DNA from: Butyricicoccus sp.
Lineage (GTDB): Bacteria > Bacillota > Clostridia > Oscillospirales > Butyricicoccaceae
Direction of reading: 5' to 3'
NCBI GenBank assembly: GCA_020025885.1
Contig: JAHHRJ010000021.1
Location: 1 to 36,450, forward strand
DNA: 36,450 nt
Below the pieces are notes generated by a model. It was given only the letters and a program-made list of their open reading frames with translations. It did not search any database and was not told where the DNA came from. Both the position numbers and the translations under genes were made by a program. Below, one piece after another: positions 17,026 through 25,140 of the stretch; the stretch's first letter is position 1, and each line of letters opens with the position of its first letter.

Positions 17026-17188
17026 TAGGAGTTGTTTGAAAATAGAGAAATTGACGGATTTTCCGCAGAGAGCGAGGAGACTGGGAGTAAAAAATGCAGA
17101 AACCCTTGATAGATTTCGAGTATTTTTAACACAATAGATATCATTCGTTGTAGAAAAGACAAATTTTCGATTTTTCAAACAGCCTCTA
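17026..17188 (+). repeat. Family 1 TA-flanked repeat, copy B, in the gntR stop codon
   Basis: The 159-bp element spans 17028-17186, with TA at 17026-17027 and 17187-17188. The left end GGAGTTGTTTGAAAATAGAG and the right end TTTTTCAAACAGCCTC are imperfect inverted repeats of each other. It aligns throughout with copy C in the opposite orientation. It abuts the gntR gene: TA plus the element's terminal base forms the gntR stop codon TAG. Removing the element and one TA leaves gntR ending in TAA. Confidence 0.8.
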
Positions 17189-17866
17189 TATATTTTTGAA
17201 ATAATCAGGATATTGTTGTAATAATTCAGACTTCTCAAGTCTGTGTCGTGTTAAGTGACGTGTCATAAGCATTTGAGCAAGCTCTGCATCTTTACGTTTA
17301 ATTGCATACAGAATATCTTCGTGATCTTGAATTGTATACTGATTTTTTCCGCATTTTGCAGAGAGAACCCGTAATCGATCGAAGTGTATCATTTGTTCTT
17401 TTATGATTTTGTATGACCAATTTTTGTTTACAGACTCAAAAATCAGTTTATGAAATAGGTTGTCTAGTTTTAAAAAATTATCTGTATCATGTTGCTCAAA
17501 GCTTTGAATCTGAAGTGTAATATTGTCTTGTAATGCTTGTATATAGCTGTCAGATATTCCATCACAAGCGAGTTTGACTACCGCATTTTCGACCACCACA
17601 CGAACAAAACGGGATTCTTCCACAGCATCATAGTCGATTTTTGAAATATAGCTGCCGCGCTGTGGTAAAATTTCGACCAAGTTCATTCGACTTAGTTCGA
17701 TCAAAGCCTCTCGTACTGGGGTTCTGGAAAGAGAAAGCACAGATGAAATTTCGTTTTCGCTAATAGAGCTACCTGGAGGTAGCTCTAAATTTATAATATT
17801 AAATAGTAGTATTCTGATAGCATAGGTTCTGGCGTTTTCGGATGGGATTTTTTCTAACACCTTCAA
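17186..17866 (-). CDS. GntR family regulator, FCD (FadR C-terminal) subfamily
   Basis: A 226-residue repressor-type protein. The N-terminal winged helix contains LSLSRTPVREALIELSR (residues ~44-60). The all-helical FCD effector domain has candidate metal or ligand residues D135, H139, H182 and H204. Family members such as UxuR, ExuR and LgoR respond to hexuronates or aldonates, and the neighbours here (uxuA, uxuB, a TRAP importer) support that role. Translation starts at TTG (17866) after AAAGGGAG. A candidate operator lies in its own upstream gap, suggesting autoregulation. The stop codon is formed at the junction with repeat copy B; protein length is normal. Confidence 0.88.
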   Translation of the reverse strand: MKVLEKIPSENARTYAIRILLFNIINLELPPGSSISENEISSVLSLSRTPVREALIELSRMNLVEILPQRGSYISKIDYDAVEESRFVRVVVENAVVKLACDGISDSYIQALQDNITLQIQSFEQHDTDNFLKLDNLFHKLIFESVNKNWSYKIIKEQMIHFDRLRVLSAKCGKNQYTIQDHEDILYAIKRKDAELAQMLMTRHLTRHRLEKSELLQQYPDYFKNI

Positions 17867-17887
17867 GCTCAGTTTCTCCCTTTTGTT

Positions 17888-17908
17888 TAGTATATGACTA
17901 GTATACTA
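17888..17908 (-). promoter_or_regulatory. Candidate GntR operator upstream of gntR
   Basis: Two overlapping symmetric sites are seen: TAGT-n5-ACTA at 17888-17900 and the perfect palindrome TAGTATACTA at 17899-17908. The latter fits the TNGTNNACNA pattern of FadR-subfamily operators. Related sequences lie in both promoters of the divergent region at 18989 and 19118. Confidence 0.55.
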
Positions 17909-17917
17909 CAAAATCAG

Positions 17918-18940
17918 TTAAAAATCAAAGGTTAAAACAATTTTTCGAATCGAAGGATCGCGAGAATCTATAAAGTCAAATGCAGCTTGTGCCTCTGTTA
18001 ATGGAAATGTATGAGAAACAGAATTATTTAAGTCTAGTTGTTTTTCCTTTATCATTTCTATGGCCTTACCAAATAAACGATTTTGCAGGCGAGAGCCACG
18101 GATCTGAAGCTCCTTTGAGGTAATGAGGAATTGGTTTACTTCTGTCGCGGCGGTTGAAAATCCCATGGTGATTACTCTGCCAGCATTTCCTGTTGCCTCA
18201 AGAAGCATCATCAGAGAATCCTTTACACAAGCGGCATCGATAGAAACAGTTGCACCACGTCCGTTTGTATATTCTTTTATTTTTCCAATGAAGTCTTCTT
18301 TCAATACGTTGATGGTATGGGTTGCACCAGCCATTTCTGCTGCTTCAAGTTTCTCATCTGCAACATCTGCAACAATAATGGTATCACATAATTGCTTTGC
18401 GACTCGAAGGATGGAGCTACCCAAAGCACCAGCTCCATAAAGGAGAAGCATATCATCTTTTTCAAGCTCTGCGCGAGAACAGGACTGAATTGCGATTGTT
18501 GCAGGTTCGATCATGACTGCATCTTTGTCAAGTAAAGAATCAGGGAGAAGGAAACAATCAGCAGCAGGAACACAAATATATTCCTGATAACCACCATCTA
18601 TATGGACACCTCGAACAGCCAAATTATCACAAACATTTCCGCGCCCTTTACGGCAAGCGTAGCAATGACCACAGTTTGTGACTTGGTTCACAATGACATG
18701 ATCATTTATTTTTACGTTTGTAACATTTGCACCAATTTCTGAAACAATACCAACCATTTCATGTCCAATGATGCGTGGATAGGTCGCTGCGGCATTTGTA
18801 CCGTGATAGATACCTACATCGGATCCACAGATGCCAGCAGCAGTCATCTTAATGATGACATGATCAGGATCGCGAAGAGTTGGTTTGGGAATGTCGATGA
18901 CTTCTAAGTGTTCCGGTTTGATAATACGTACAGCTTTCAT
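17918..18940 (-). CDS. Zinc-dependent alcohol dehydrogenase, probable sugar-acid or polyol dehydrogenase
   Basis: A 340-residue medium-chain dehydrogenase. Catalytic zinc ligands are C38, H60 and E61 (GICGSDVG, RIIGHEMVG). Structural zinc cysteines are C90, C93, C96 and C104 (NCGHCYACRKGRGNVC). The Rossmann motif is GAGALGSS, with VADVADEK after it, suggesting NAD(H). It resembles the RspB/LgoD and L-gulonate or L-galactonate 5-dehydrogenase group, which would yield D-fructuronate or tagaturonate for the neighbouring uxu pathway; this substrate is inferred from context. It is transcribed divergently from the TRAP operon, and AGGAGG lies 7 bases before the ATG. Confidence 0.82.
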   Translation of the reverse strand: MKAVRIIKPEHLEVIDIPKPTLRDPDHVIIKMTAAGICGSDVGIYHGTNAAATYPRIIGHEMVGIVSEIGANVTNVKINDHVIVNQVTNCGHCYACRKGRGNVCDNLAVRGVHIDGGYQEYICVPAADCFLLPDSLLDKDAVMIEPATIAIQSCSRAELEKDDMLLLYGAGALGSSILRVAKQLCDTIIVADVADEKLEAAEMAGATHTINVLKEDFIGKIKEYTNGRGATVSIDAACVKDSLMMLLEATGNAGRVITMGFSTAATEVNQFLITSKELQIRGSRLQNRLFGKAIEMIKEKQLDLNNSVSHTFPLTEAQAAFDFIDSRDPSIRKIVLTFDF

Positions 18941-18988
18941 ATAAAAATCCTCCTAAAATATTTTTACACTTTAGAAACAATAACTTAC

Positions 18989-19025
18989 ATACAAGTATAT
19001 TATTTATAAAGATTATAATTGTCAA
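18989..19025 (-). promoter_or_regulatory. Promoter and candidate operator of the dehydrogenase gene
   Basis: On the minus strand TTGACA (complement of 19020-19025) and TAATAT (complement of 18997-19002) are 17 bp apart. ATACAAGTATAT at 18989-19000 overlaps the -10 and differs at one base from the core of the palindrome in the facing TRAP promoter. Confidence 0.6.
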
Positions 19026-19100
19026 TATAAATTGTGTAAATAATTTTATATTGTAAATTATTCACAAAAAATGTAGAAAAATATTATAAAAAACTACGTA

Positions 19101-19131
19101 TTGAAAAATAAAAACAAATATACTAGTATAT
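19101..19131 (+). promoter_or_regulatory. Promoter and palindromic operator of the TRAP-uxu operon
   Basis: TTGAAA at 19101-19106 is 17 bp from TAGTAT at 19124-19129. A perfect 14-bp palindrome, ATATACTAGTATAT (19118-19131), covers the -10, a position suited to repression by the adjacent GntR protein. Confidence 0.6.
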
Positions 19132-19181
19132 AAGAAAACGTGTAGATTACTAAAAACTGAGCTTCAGGGAGGATTGTAAAC

Positions 19182-20198
19182 ATGAAGTTGATGAATCGCG
19201 GACTGTGTACATTGACAGCAGCCTTGCTTTCGGTATCTGTATTGGCAGGTTGTACAGGTGCAGGTAACGATGCCGGTGCAGGAAAGTTAGTCAAGGTTTC
19301 GGTTGGTGTATCAAGTCAAACTCCAGCAGCCAAAGCATTGGAAGAGGTGTTTAAGCCTATGGTGGAGGAACAAACAGAAGGGCGTTATGATATTCAATTA
19401 TACCCATCTGGTGTGTTGGGAAATGAAAAAGTTGCCTATGATTATACACGTGCAGGCATTGTGGAGATGTGCGTTGTAGGTACACCGATGTGGTCAGAAT
19501 CGCCTAAAATGGCAGTTCCTGACTTCCCATTTGTTTTTCGTGATGTAGAGCATGCAAGACATTGCTATCAAGGAAAGCTTGGCGCATATATTAAGGAGGA
19601 TCTGGAGTCAAATCAGCCGATCCAATTACTTTCTTGGTTTCCCAACGGTTCTCGCGTATTCACATCCAATAAAAAGCTTGAGAAATTAGAGGATTTTGCA
19701 GGGCAAAAGCTGCGTATGCCCAATAACCCAATTCATGTTAGGCTTGCAGAAAGTCTGGGTGCAAATGTTGTCATTATGGATCTAGGAGAGGTGTTTACGG
19801 CGCTTGAGCAGGGTGTTGCTGATGGGCAAGACAATCCGCTTGCAACCGTAAAAACCGAGGGATGGCATGAAGTACAGAAGTATGTATATGATACCAATCA
19901 TATCGTAGCATCTCTTGAGTTATTTGCAGGAAATGAATTTTGGAACACTTTGAGTGAGGAAGATCAGAAGGTGTTTATAGAAGCTGCAAATCAGGCTTCA
20001 GATTATGCTTGGGATCTTTATATCAATCAGCTTGAGGCAGATAAACAATTTATGATTGATCAAGGATTGATTGTAACTGAACTTACAGAACAACAGCGCG
20101 AACAAATGATAGAAAAGATTCAACCCGTTTATGATTATTTGGATTCTAATTATGAATGGGCAGATGAAGTGCGAGAGATGATTGATTCGATTGAATAA
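19182..20198 (+). CDS. dctP: TRAP transporter solute-binding lipoprotein, DctP type
   Basis: A 338-residue extracytoplasmic receptor. The signal peptide ends in the lipobox LAGC with Cys24, so it is lipid-anchored outside the membrane. Family hallmarks are the carboxylate-binding arginine in GQKLRMPNNP and the asparagine in GVADGQDNPLA. DctP proteins bind organic or sugar acids and pass them to the membrane subunits for sodium-driven uptake. Together with uxuA and uxuB the ligand is probably a hexuronate or aldonate (inference). GGGAGG precedes the ATG. It is first in a five-gene operon. Confidence 0.93.
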   Translation: MKLMNRGLCTLTAALLSVSVLAGCTGAGNDAGAGKLVKVSVGVSSQTPAAKALEEVFKPMVEEQTEGRYDIQLYPSGVLGNEKVAYDYTRAGIVEMCVVGTPMWSESPKMAVPDFPFVFRDVEHARHCYQGKLGAYIKEDLESNQPIQLLSWFPNGSRVFTSNKKLEKLEDFAGQKLRMPNNPIHVRLAESLGANVVIMDLGEVFTALEQGVADGQDNPLATVKTEGWHEVQKYVYDTNHIVASLELFAGNEFWNTLSEEDQKVFIEAANQASDYAWDLYINQLEADKQFMIDQGLIVTELTEQQREQMIEKIQPVYDYLDSNYEWADEVREMIDSIE

Positions 20199-20212
20199 AT
20201 AAGGAGAAAATC

Positions 20213-20812
20213 ATGCAAAAATTTATAGATAAATTATTCAAAGGTATTGACTACTTCACCGGTATTTTAACTGGACTAATGGTGTTTTTCGTTTTTCTGA
20301 ATGTTATTTTACGTGCATTTTTTAATTCTGGTTTAACATGGTCCGAGGAGCTTTCACGTTATCTGTTTGTGTTTGTGACGTATATTGGTGCAATCAGTGC
20401 AATGCGGGTCAACGGTCATTTGGGTGTAGACACGCTGATTTCTCGTGTGAAACCTAAAATGCAGATGTTTATGTATATTGTATCACAAACATTGATTGTT
20501 GCTATTATGGGTATTTTGATTGCAGGCACACAAAAAATGGTGCTGCAAAATCTGGAGTCCCGCACAGCTGCATTGGGAATTCCGTATGCAGCACTTTATG
20601 CGATAGGCTTTGTCACAGGCACAGCGATTGCGGCCATAGCAATTCGCAATATTATTTATGCACTCAAGCATTCAGAAGAAATTTCATCTATTGTTGTGAT
20701 GAGCACATCAGATGATGATGAAATCATTGCAGAAACACGAAATGATTCTGCAACAATGACAGACGAGGAATATAGAAAGTCTTTGCGTGAAGATGGGGGA
20801 AATGATCAATGA
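20213..20812 (+). CDS. dctQ: TRAP transporter small membrane subunit, DctQ type
   Basis: A 199-residue protein with four predicted membrane segments (about residues 16-35, 50-66, 86-105 and 125-148), the normal DctQ topology. The motif TWSEELSRYLFVFVTYIGA is typical. The C-terminal ~45 residues are hydrophilic and acidic, longer than in many DctQ proteins. It lies 14 bp after dctP and overlaps dctM by 4 bp (ATGA), so expression of the two permease subunits is coupled. Confidence 0.92.
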   Translation: MQKFIDKLFKGIDYFTGILTGLMVFFVFLNVILRAFFNSGLTWSEELSRYLFVFVTYIGAISAMRVNGHLGVDTLISRVKPKMQMFMYIVSQTLIVAIMGILIAGTQKMVLQNLESRTAALGIPYAALYAIGFVTGTAIAAIAIRNIIYALKHSEEISSIVVMSTSDDDEIIAETRNDSATMTDEEYRKSLREDGGNDQ

Positions 20813-22089
20813 CCTTGGTAGTATTTTTAGCAGCACTGATTGGCAGTATGCTCATTGGTCTGCCAGTATGTTTTGCACTGCTATTTAGTGGTGTATGTAT
20901 GATGGGATTTCTGAACGGATTTAATCCTCAGATTTTATCACAAAATTTGTTTTCTGGTGCAGACTCTTTCTCCATGATGGCAGTTCCGTTTTTTATCATG
21001 GCGGGTGAATTTATGAATCGTGGCGGCATTACGAAAAGAATTGTAAATGCTGCAAATGCGATGATTGGTCATGTTCGCGGCGGTCTTGGTTATGTTTCTA
21101 TTATGGCAATCTTACTGTTTGCTAGTATGGTAGGGTCTGCGGTTGCATCAACTGCTTTTCTTGGTGCGATCCTGATTCCTATGATGGTTCGTGCTGGTTA
21201 TAATAGAGATAAAAGTACTGCACTGATTGCAGCAGGCAATATTCTTTCGCCCATCATGCCGCCATCGGTGCCGATGATTATTTTAGGTGTGCAGTCGGGT
21301 GTGTCCATTACCAAGCTGTTCATGGGTGGTATTGCTCCTGCTGTATACCTATCTCTCTCCCTGTGTGCAATATGGTTTTTTATTGCAAAACGTGATAATT
21401 TGCCAAAGGCAGAACGTCAAAGCACAGGACAGGTAGTAAAAGCACTGATTGATGGATTATGGGCGTTAATTTTACCTTTGTTTATATTGTTTGGGCTGAG
21501 AAGTGGTAAGTTTACCCCAACTGAGGCTGGTGTGATTGCGGCTGTTTATGCACTGGTTATTGGTATGTTTGTTTATAGGGAGTTAAAACCACGTATGGTT
21601 ATGGATTGCTTGGTTTCTGCTGCAAAGTCATCTTCTGTCATCATGTTCCTTGCAGCAGCTGCGATGGTTTCTTCCTGGATGATGACGGTTGCCAATGTTC
21701 CAGCCATTGTAACAAAGATTCTTTCCCCGTTTATCAGTACACCAACAATCCTCATGTTTGTGATTTGTGGTATTGTATTGTTGGTAGGTACTTCGATGGA
21801 TGTAACACCAACCATTATGATTTTAACGCCCGTACTTCTTCCAGCAGTCAAAGCAGCAGGTATAAATGTAGAATACTTTGGTGTAATCTTTATTCTTATG
21901 ACGGTTCTTGGTTTGCTGACGCCACCAGTAGGCACGGTATTAAACGTTGCTTGTAGTGCAGGTAAGATCAATATGGAACGCATCGTAAAATCAATTTGGC
22001 CATTCTTGCTGGCAGAAGTTATTATTCTAGCTTTGATGATTATATTCCCTGATTTGTTAATTATCCCGATGAACTTCTTTGCTGGATAA
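20809..22089 (+). CDS. dctM: TRAP transporter large permease subunit, DctM type
   Basis: A 426-residue integral membrane protein with about 11-12 hydrophobic segments, the transport subunit of the TRAP system. Characteristic stretches are SMMAVPFFIMAGEFMNRGGI, GSAVASTAFLGAILIPMM, ILSPIMPPSVPMIILG and TPPVGTVLNVACSAG. These are the ion/substrate-motif regions of the DctM (IT) superfamily. The start overlaps dctQ. uxuA follows after 40 bp. Confidence 0.93.
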   Translation: MTLVVFLAALIGSMLIGLPVCFALLFSGVCMMGFLNGFNPQILSQNLFSGADSFSMMAVPFFIMAGEFMNRGGITKRIVNAANAMIGHVRGGLGYVSIMAILLFASMVGSAVASTAFLGAILIPMMVRAGYNRDKSTALIAAGNILSPIMPPSVPMIILGVQSGVSITKLFMGGIAPAVYLSLSLCAIWFFIAKRDNLPKAERQSTGQVVKALIDGLWALILPLFILFGLRSGKFTPTEAGVIAAVYALVIGMFVYRELKPRMVMDCLVSAAKSSSVIMFLAAAAMVSSWMMTVANVPAIVTKILSPFISTPTILMFVICGIVLLVGTSMDVTPTIMILTPVLLPAVKAAGINVEYFGVIFILMTVLGLLTPPVGTVLNVACSAGKINMERIVKSIWPFLLAEVIILALMIIFPDLLIIPMNFFAG

Positions 22090-22129
22090 TGATAGAATTG
22101 AATAATTAAGATGATAAGGAGATTTAACT

Positions 22130-23206
22130 ATGGAAATGACAATGCGGTGGTATGGTAAGGATTACGATACTGTAACGCTGGAGCAAATTCGCCAAACAGG
22201 CTATGTAACAGGTGTTATTACAACGCTAATGGATAAGCTGCCTGGAGAAGTATGGACACTGGATGAAATTCTTACATTAAAAAAGGAAGTTGAAGATGCT
22301 GGTCTGCATATTTCGGGTATTGAGAGCGTCAATGTAAGCGATGCGATTAAAACAGGTTCCTCTGCTCGTGATAAAGATATTGCAGCTTATATTGAAACAT
22401 TGGAGAACCTTGGAAAAGCTGGTATTCATTTGGTGTGCTATAATTTTATGCCTGTATTTGATTGGACGAGAACGGAGCTGGATCGTGTGCGCAAAGACGG
22501 TTCTACCGTTTTGGCATACTCACAAGATACCATTAATGGCATGGATCCTGAGAAAATGTTCGACGCAATCAAAAATGATATGAATGGTACCGTTATGCCA
22601 GGCTGGGAACCGGAACGAATGGAAAAAGTCAAAGAACTTTTTGCAATGTATCAGGACATTGATGAAGATCAGCTTTTTGATAATCTGAAGTATTTCCTAG
22701 AAGCCATTATGCCTACTTGTGATAAGTACGATATCAATATGGCAATTCACCCAGATGACCCTGCATGGAGTGTCTTTGGTTTGCCTAGAATCATCTCTAC
22801 CCAGCAAAAATTAAAACGTATGATGGATATGGTGCCGGATCGGCATAATGGTATCACTTTCTGCACGGGCTCGTATGGTACGAATTTGAATAATGACATG
22901 ATTGATACCATTCATATGCTCAAAGACCGGATTCATTTTGCACATGTCAGAAATTTACGGTTTAATGATGGTATGCGCGATTTTGAGGAAAGTGCACATT
23001 TAAGTGAGGATGGAACATTTGATATGCATGCAATCATGAAGACCTTTTATGATATTGGATTCAGTGGACCGATTCGTCCGGATCATGGACGCATGATCTG
23101 GGGAGAAAAGGCTATGCCGGGCTATGGTCTATATGATCGTGCATTGGGAGCTGCATATCTGTGTGGTCTTTGGGAATCTATTGTGAAGCAGTCTGTATCG
23201 AAATAA
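22130..23206 (+). CDS. uxuA: Mannonate dehydratase
   Basis: UxuA dehydrates D-mannonate to 2-keto-3-deoxy-D-gluconate, using Mn2+ or Fe2+ in the cytoplasm. The 358-residue product is the normal length for the Firmicute form. Seen are MRWYGKDYDTVTLEQIRQTG, MAIHPDDPAWSVFGLPRI, GITFCTGSYGTNLNND, HFAHVRNLRF and IRPDHGRMIWGE, whose His, Cys and Asp residues correspond to metal ligands in the xylose-isomerase-like barrel. AAGGAG precedes the ATG. It is between dctM and uxuB. Confidence 0.94.
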   Translation: MEMTMRWYGKDYDTVTLEQIRQTGYVTGVITTLMDKLPGEVWTLDEILTLKKEVEDAGLHISGIESVNVSDAIKTGSSARDKDIAAYIETLENLGKAGIHLVCYNFMPVFDWTRTELDRVRKDGSTVLAYSQDTINGMDPEKMFDAIKNDMNGTVMPGWEPERMEKVKELFAMYQDIDEDQLFDNLKYFLEAIMPTCDKYDINMAIHPDDPAWSVFGLPRIISTQQKLKRMMDMVPDRHNGITFCTGSYGTNLNNDMIDTIHMLKDRIHFAHVRNLRFNDGMRDFEESAHLSEDGTFDMHAIMKTFYDIGFSGPIRPDHGRMIWGEKAMPGYGLYDRALGAAYLCGLWESIVKQSVSK

Positions 23207-23218
23207 AGGAAATACATT

Positions 23219-24844
23219 ATGAAACTAACAGCTGAAGGATTAAAAGAAAAGGAATCCTGGAAGAAAGCAGGAATTGCGCTGCCGGACTATGATATCAGCA
23301 AGGTGCACGATTATACAAATCAAAATCCTCGCTGGGTACACTTTGGTGCAGGCAATATTTTTCGAATTTTTATTGGCTCTATTGCAGATGCTCTTTTAGC
23401 CAATGGTGATATGCAAGAGGGTATCATTTGTGTTGAAACTTTTGACTTTGATGTTGTTGATAAAATTTATGCTCCATATGATAACCTAGTATTGGCTGTT
23501 ACACTTGACTCAGATGGCACAACTGAGAAAAGAGTGCTGGGTTCTTTGACGGAAGCTTTGAAATCAATCAGCACAAGTATGCCTCGTTTGAAAGAAATTT
23601 TTGCTGCGCAATCATTGCAAATGGCTTCTTTTACGATTACAGAAAAGGGATACGCACTGACCGACTCAAGTGGGAAATTTTTCCCATTTGTTCAAAGAGA
23701 TATTGAGGATGGGCCTGGAAAAGCGTCGTCTGCAATGGCAGTGCTTTGTGCGTTGCTGTATCATCGTTATCAGAAAAATGCACAGCCTTTGGCAGTCGTG
23801 TCTATGGATAACTGTTCTCATAATGGAGAAAAGTTACAGGCTTCTGTAAGAACCATAGCAACAGAATGGCAGAAGAAAGGGTTTGTAGATGCTGCATTTA
23901 TAAGCTATTTGACAGACAAGATTTCTTTTCCGTGGTCTATGATTGACAAAATAACACCACGCCCTGCGGACTGTGTTTATAAGTCTTTGAAAAATGCAGG
24001 CGTTGAAGATATGGAGCCAATTATAACGTCTAAAAATACATATATTGCACCATTCGTAAATGCAGAAAGACCACAGTATCTTGTGATTGAGGATGATTTT
24101 CCAAACGGAAGACCGCCATTGGAAAAAGCGGGTGTGTATATGACAAGCCGGCATATTGTCAATGATGTAGAGCGCATGAAAGTGACGACCTGTCTCAACC
24201 CGCTGCATACAGCATTGGCTGTATATGGCTGCCTGCTTGGATATACACGCATTTCTGCGGAAATGAAAGATGCAGAGCTTTTCGATCTGGTACATACCAT
24301 AGGATTGGTGGAAGGCATGCCAGTTGTGGTTGATCCTGTGATTCTTTCCCCGAAGGATTTCGTCAAAGAGGTTTTGGATGTGCGCTTTCCAAATCCATTT
24401 ATGCCTGATACACCGCAAAGAATCGCAACAGATACTTCACAAAAGGTTGGCATCCGATTCGGTGAAACAATGAAAGCTTATGCTGCCAAGGATGGTGATG
24501 CATCTGCATTAACAGCAATTCCGCTTGCCATTGCAGGCTGGTGCAGATATCTGTTGGCAGTGGATGATGCAGGTGCAGCTTTTGAATTGTCACCAGATCC
24601 GATGCTGGATGAGTTGACTCAACAGCTAAAGGATATTAAAGTTGGGGAGCCGGAAACATATCACGGACAGTTGAAACCAATTTTAGCCAATACAAATATT
24701 TTTGGAAATGATTTGTATCATATAGGCGTTGGAGATAAAATAGAGAAAATGTTTATAGAACAAATCACAGGCAAAGGTGCAGTAAGAGAAACACTTTATA
24801 AATATTTGAAATCGCTTCCACAGCAAAACAAAGCAGCCAGATAA
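23219..24844 (+). CDS. uxuB: Fructuronate reductase (mannitol dehydrogenase family)
   Basis: A 541-residue long-chain dehydrogenase that interconverts D-fructuronate and D-mannonate with NAD(H). The N-terminal nucleotide motif is WVHFGAGNIFR; SMDNCSHNGEK and FPWSMIDKITPRP are family signatures; KVTTCLNPLHTAL carries the catalytic Lys, Asn and His. Tagaturonate or mannitol activity is an alternative, but adjacency to uxuA favours fructuronate. It starts 12 bp after uxuA and is followed by a strong terminator. The uronate isomerase uxaC is not in the window. Confidence 0.88.
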   Translation: MKLTAEGLKEKESWKKAGIALPDYDISKVHDYTNQNPRWVHFGAGNIFRIFIGSIADALLANGDMQEGIICVETFDFDVVDKIYAPYDNLVLAVTLDSDGTTEKRVLGSLTEALKSISTSMPRLKEIFAAQSLQMASFTITEKGYALTDSSGKFFPFVQRDIEDGPGKASSAMAVLCALLYHRYQKNAQPLAVVSMDNCSHNGEKLQASVRTIATEWQKKGFVDAAFISYLTDKISFPWSMIDKITPRPADCVYKSLKNAGVEDMEPIITSKNTYIAPFVNAERPQYLVIEDDFPNGRPPLEKAGVYMTSRHIVNDVERMKVTTCLNPLHTALAVYGCLLGYTRISAEMKDAELFDLVHTIGLVEGMPVVVDPVILSPKDFVKEVLDVRFPNPFMPDTPQRIATDTSQKVGIRFGETMKAYAAKDGDASALTAIPLAIAGWCRYLLAVDDAGAAFELSPDPMLDELTQQLKDIKVGEPETYHGQLKPILANTNIFGNDLYHIGVGDKIEKMFIEQITGKGAVRETLYKYLKSLPQQNKAAR

Positions 24845-24891
24845 TTTAAATCCAATCTCAGATCGCCTCTAGTTGGATGAAGCTGAAAACG

Positions 24892-24934
24892 AAAGGTAGA
24901 CACATGGAAAACCACCATGTTGTCTACCTTTTTT
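24892..24934 (+). terminator. Terminator of the dctPQM-uxuAB operon
   Basis: AAAGGTAGACA (24892-24902) pairs with TGTCTACCTTT (24921-24931); CATGG/CCATG extends the stem inward; the T-run covers 24929-24934. Confidence 0.9.
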
Positions 24935-24969
24935 GGCACTGAATCGGCATGATAAAATAAAAATATTTA

Positions 24970-25133
24970 TAGGGGCTGTTTGAAAAATCGAAAATTTGTC
25001 TTTTTCTACAGGGAACGGCATCCACTGCGTTAAAAATACTCGAAATCCATCAAGGATTCCTGCGTTTTTTGCCTTGTGGCTGCTCGCTCCCTGCGAAAAA
25101 TCCGTCAATTTCTCTATTTTCAAACAAGCCCTA
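24970..25133 (-). repeat. Family 1 TA-flanked repeat, copy C
   Basis: The 160-bp element spans 24972-25131 and is flanked by TA at 24970-24971 and 25132-25133. The left end GGGGCTGTTTGAAAA and the right end TTTTCAAACAAGCCC are inverted repeats. It contains the AATCC-ATCAA-GGATT hairpin at 25044-25058. Relative to copy B it is inverted. No reading frame is present. This is the best-preserved full copy in the window. Confidence 0.82.
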
Positions 25134-25140
25134 GTAAAAC

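Noticed and set aside
24970..25133. CRISPR-like array from the dispersed repeats
   Set aside because: Copies are dispersed over kilobases, in both orientations and with inverted ends; there is no regular repeat-spacer pattern and no cas gene.
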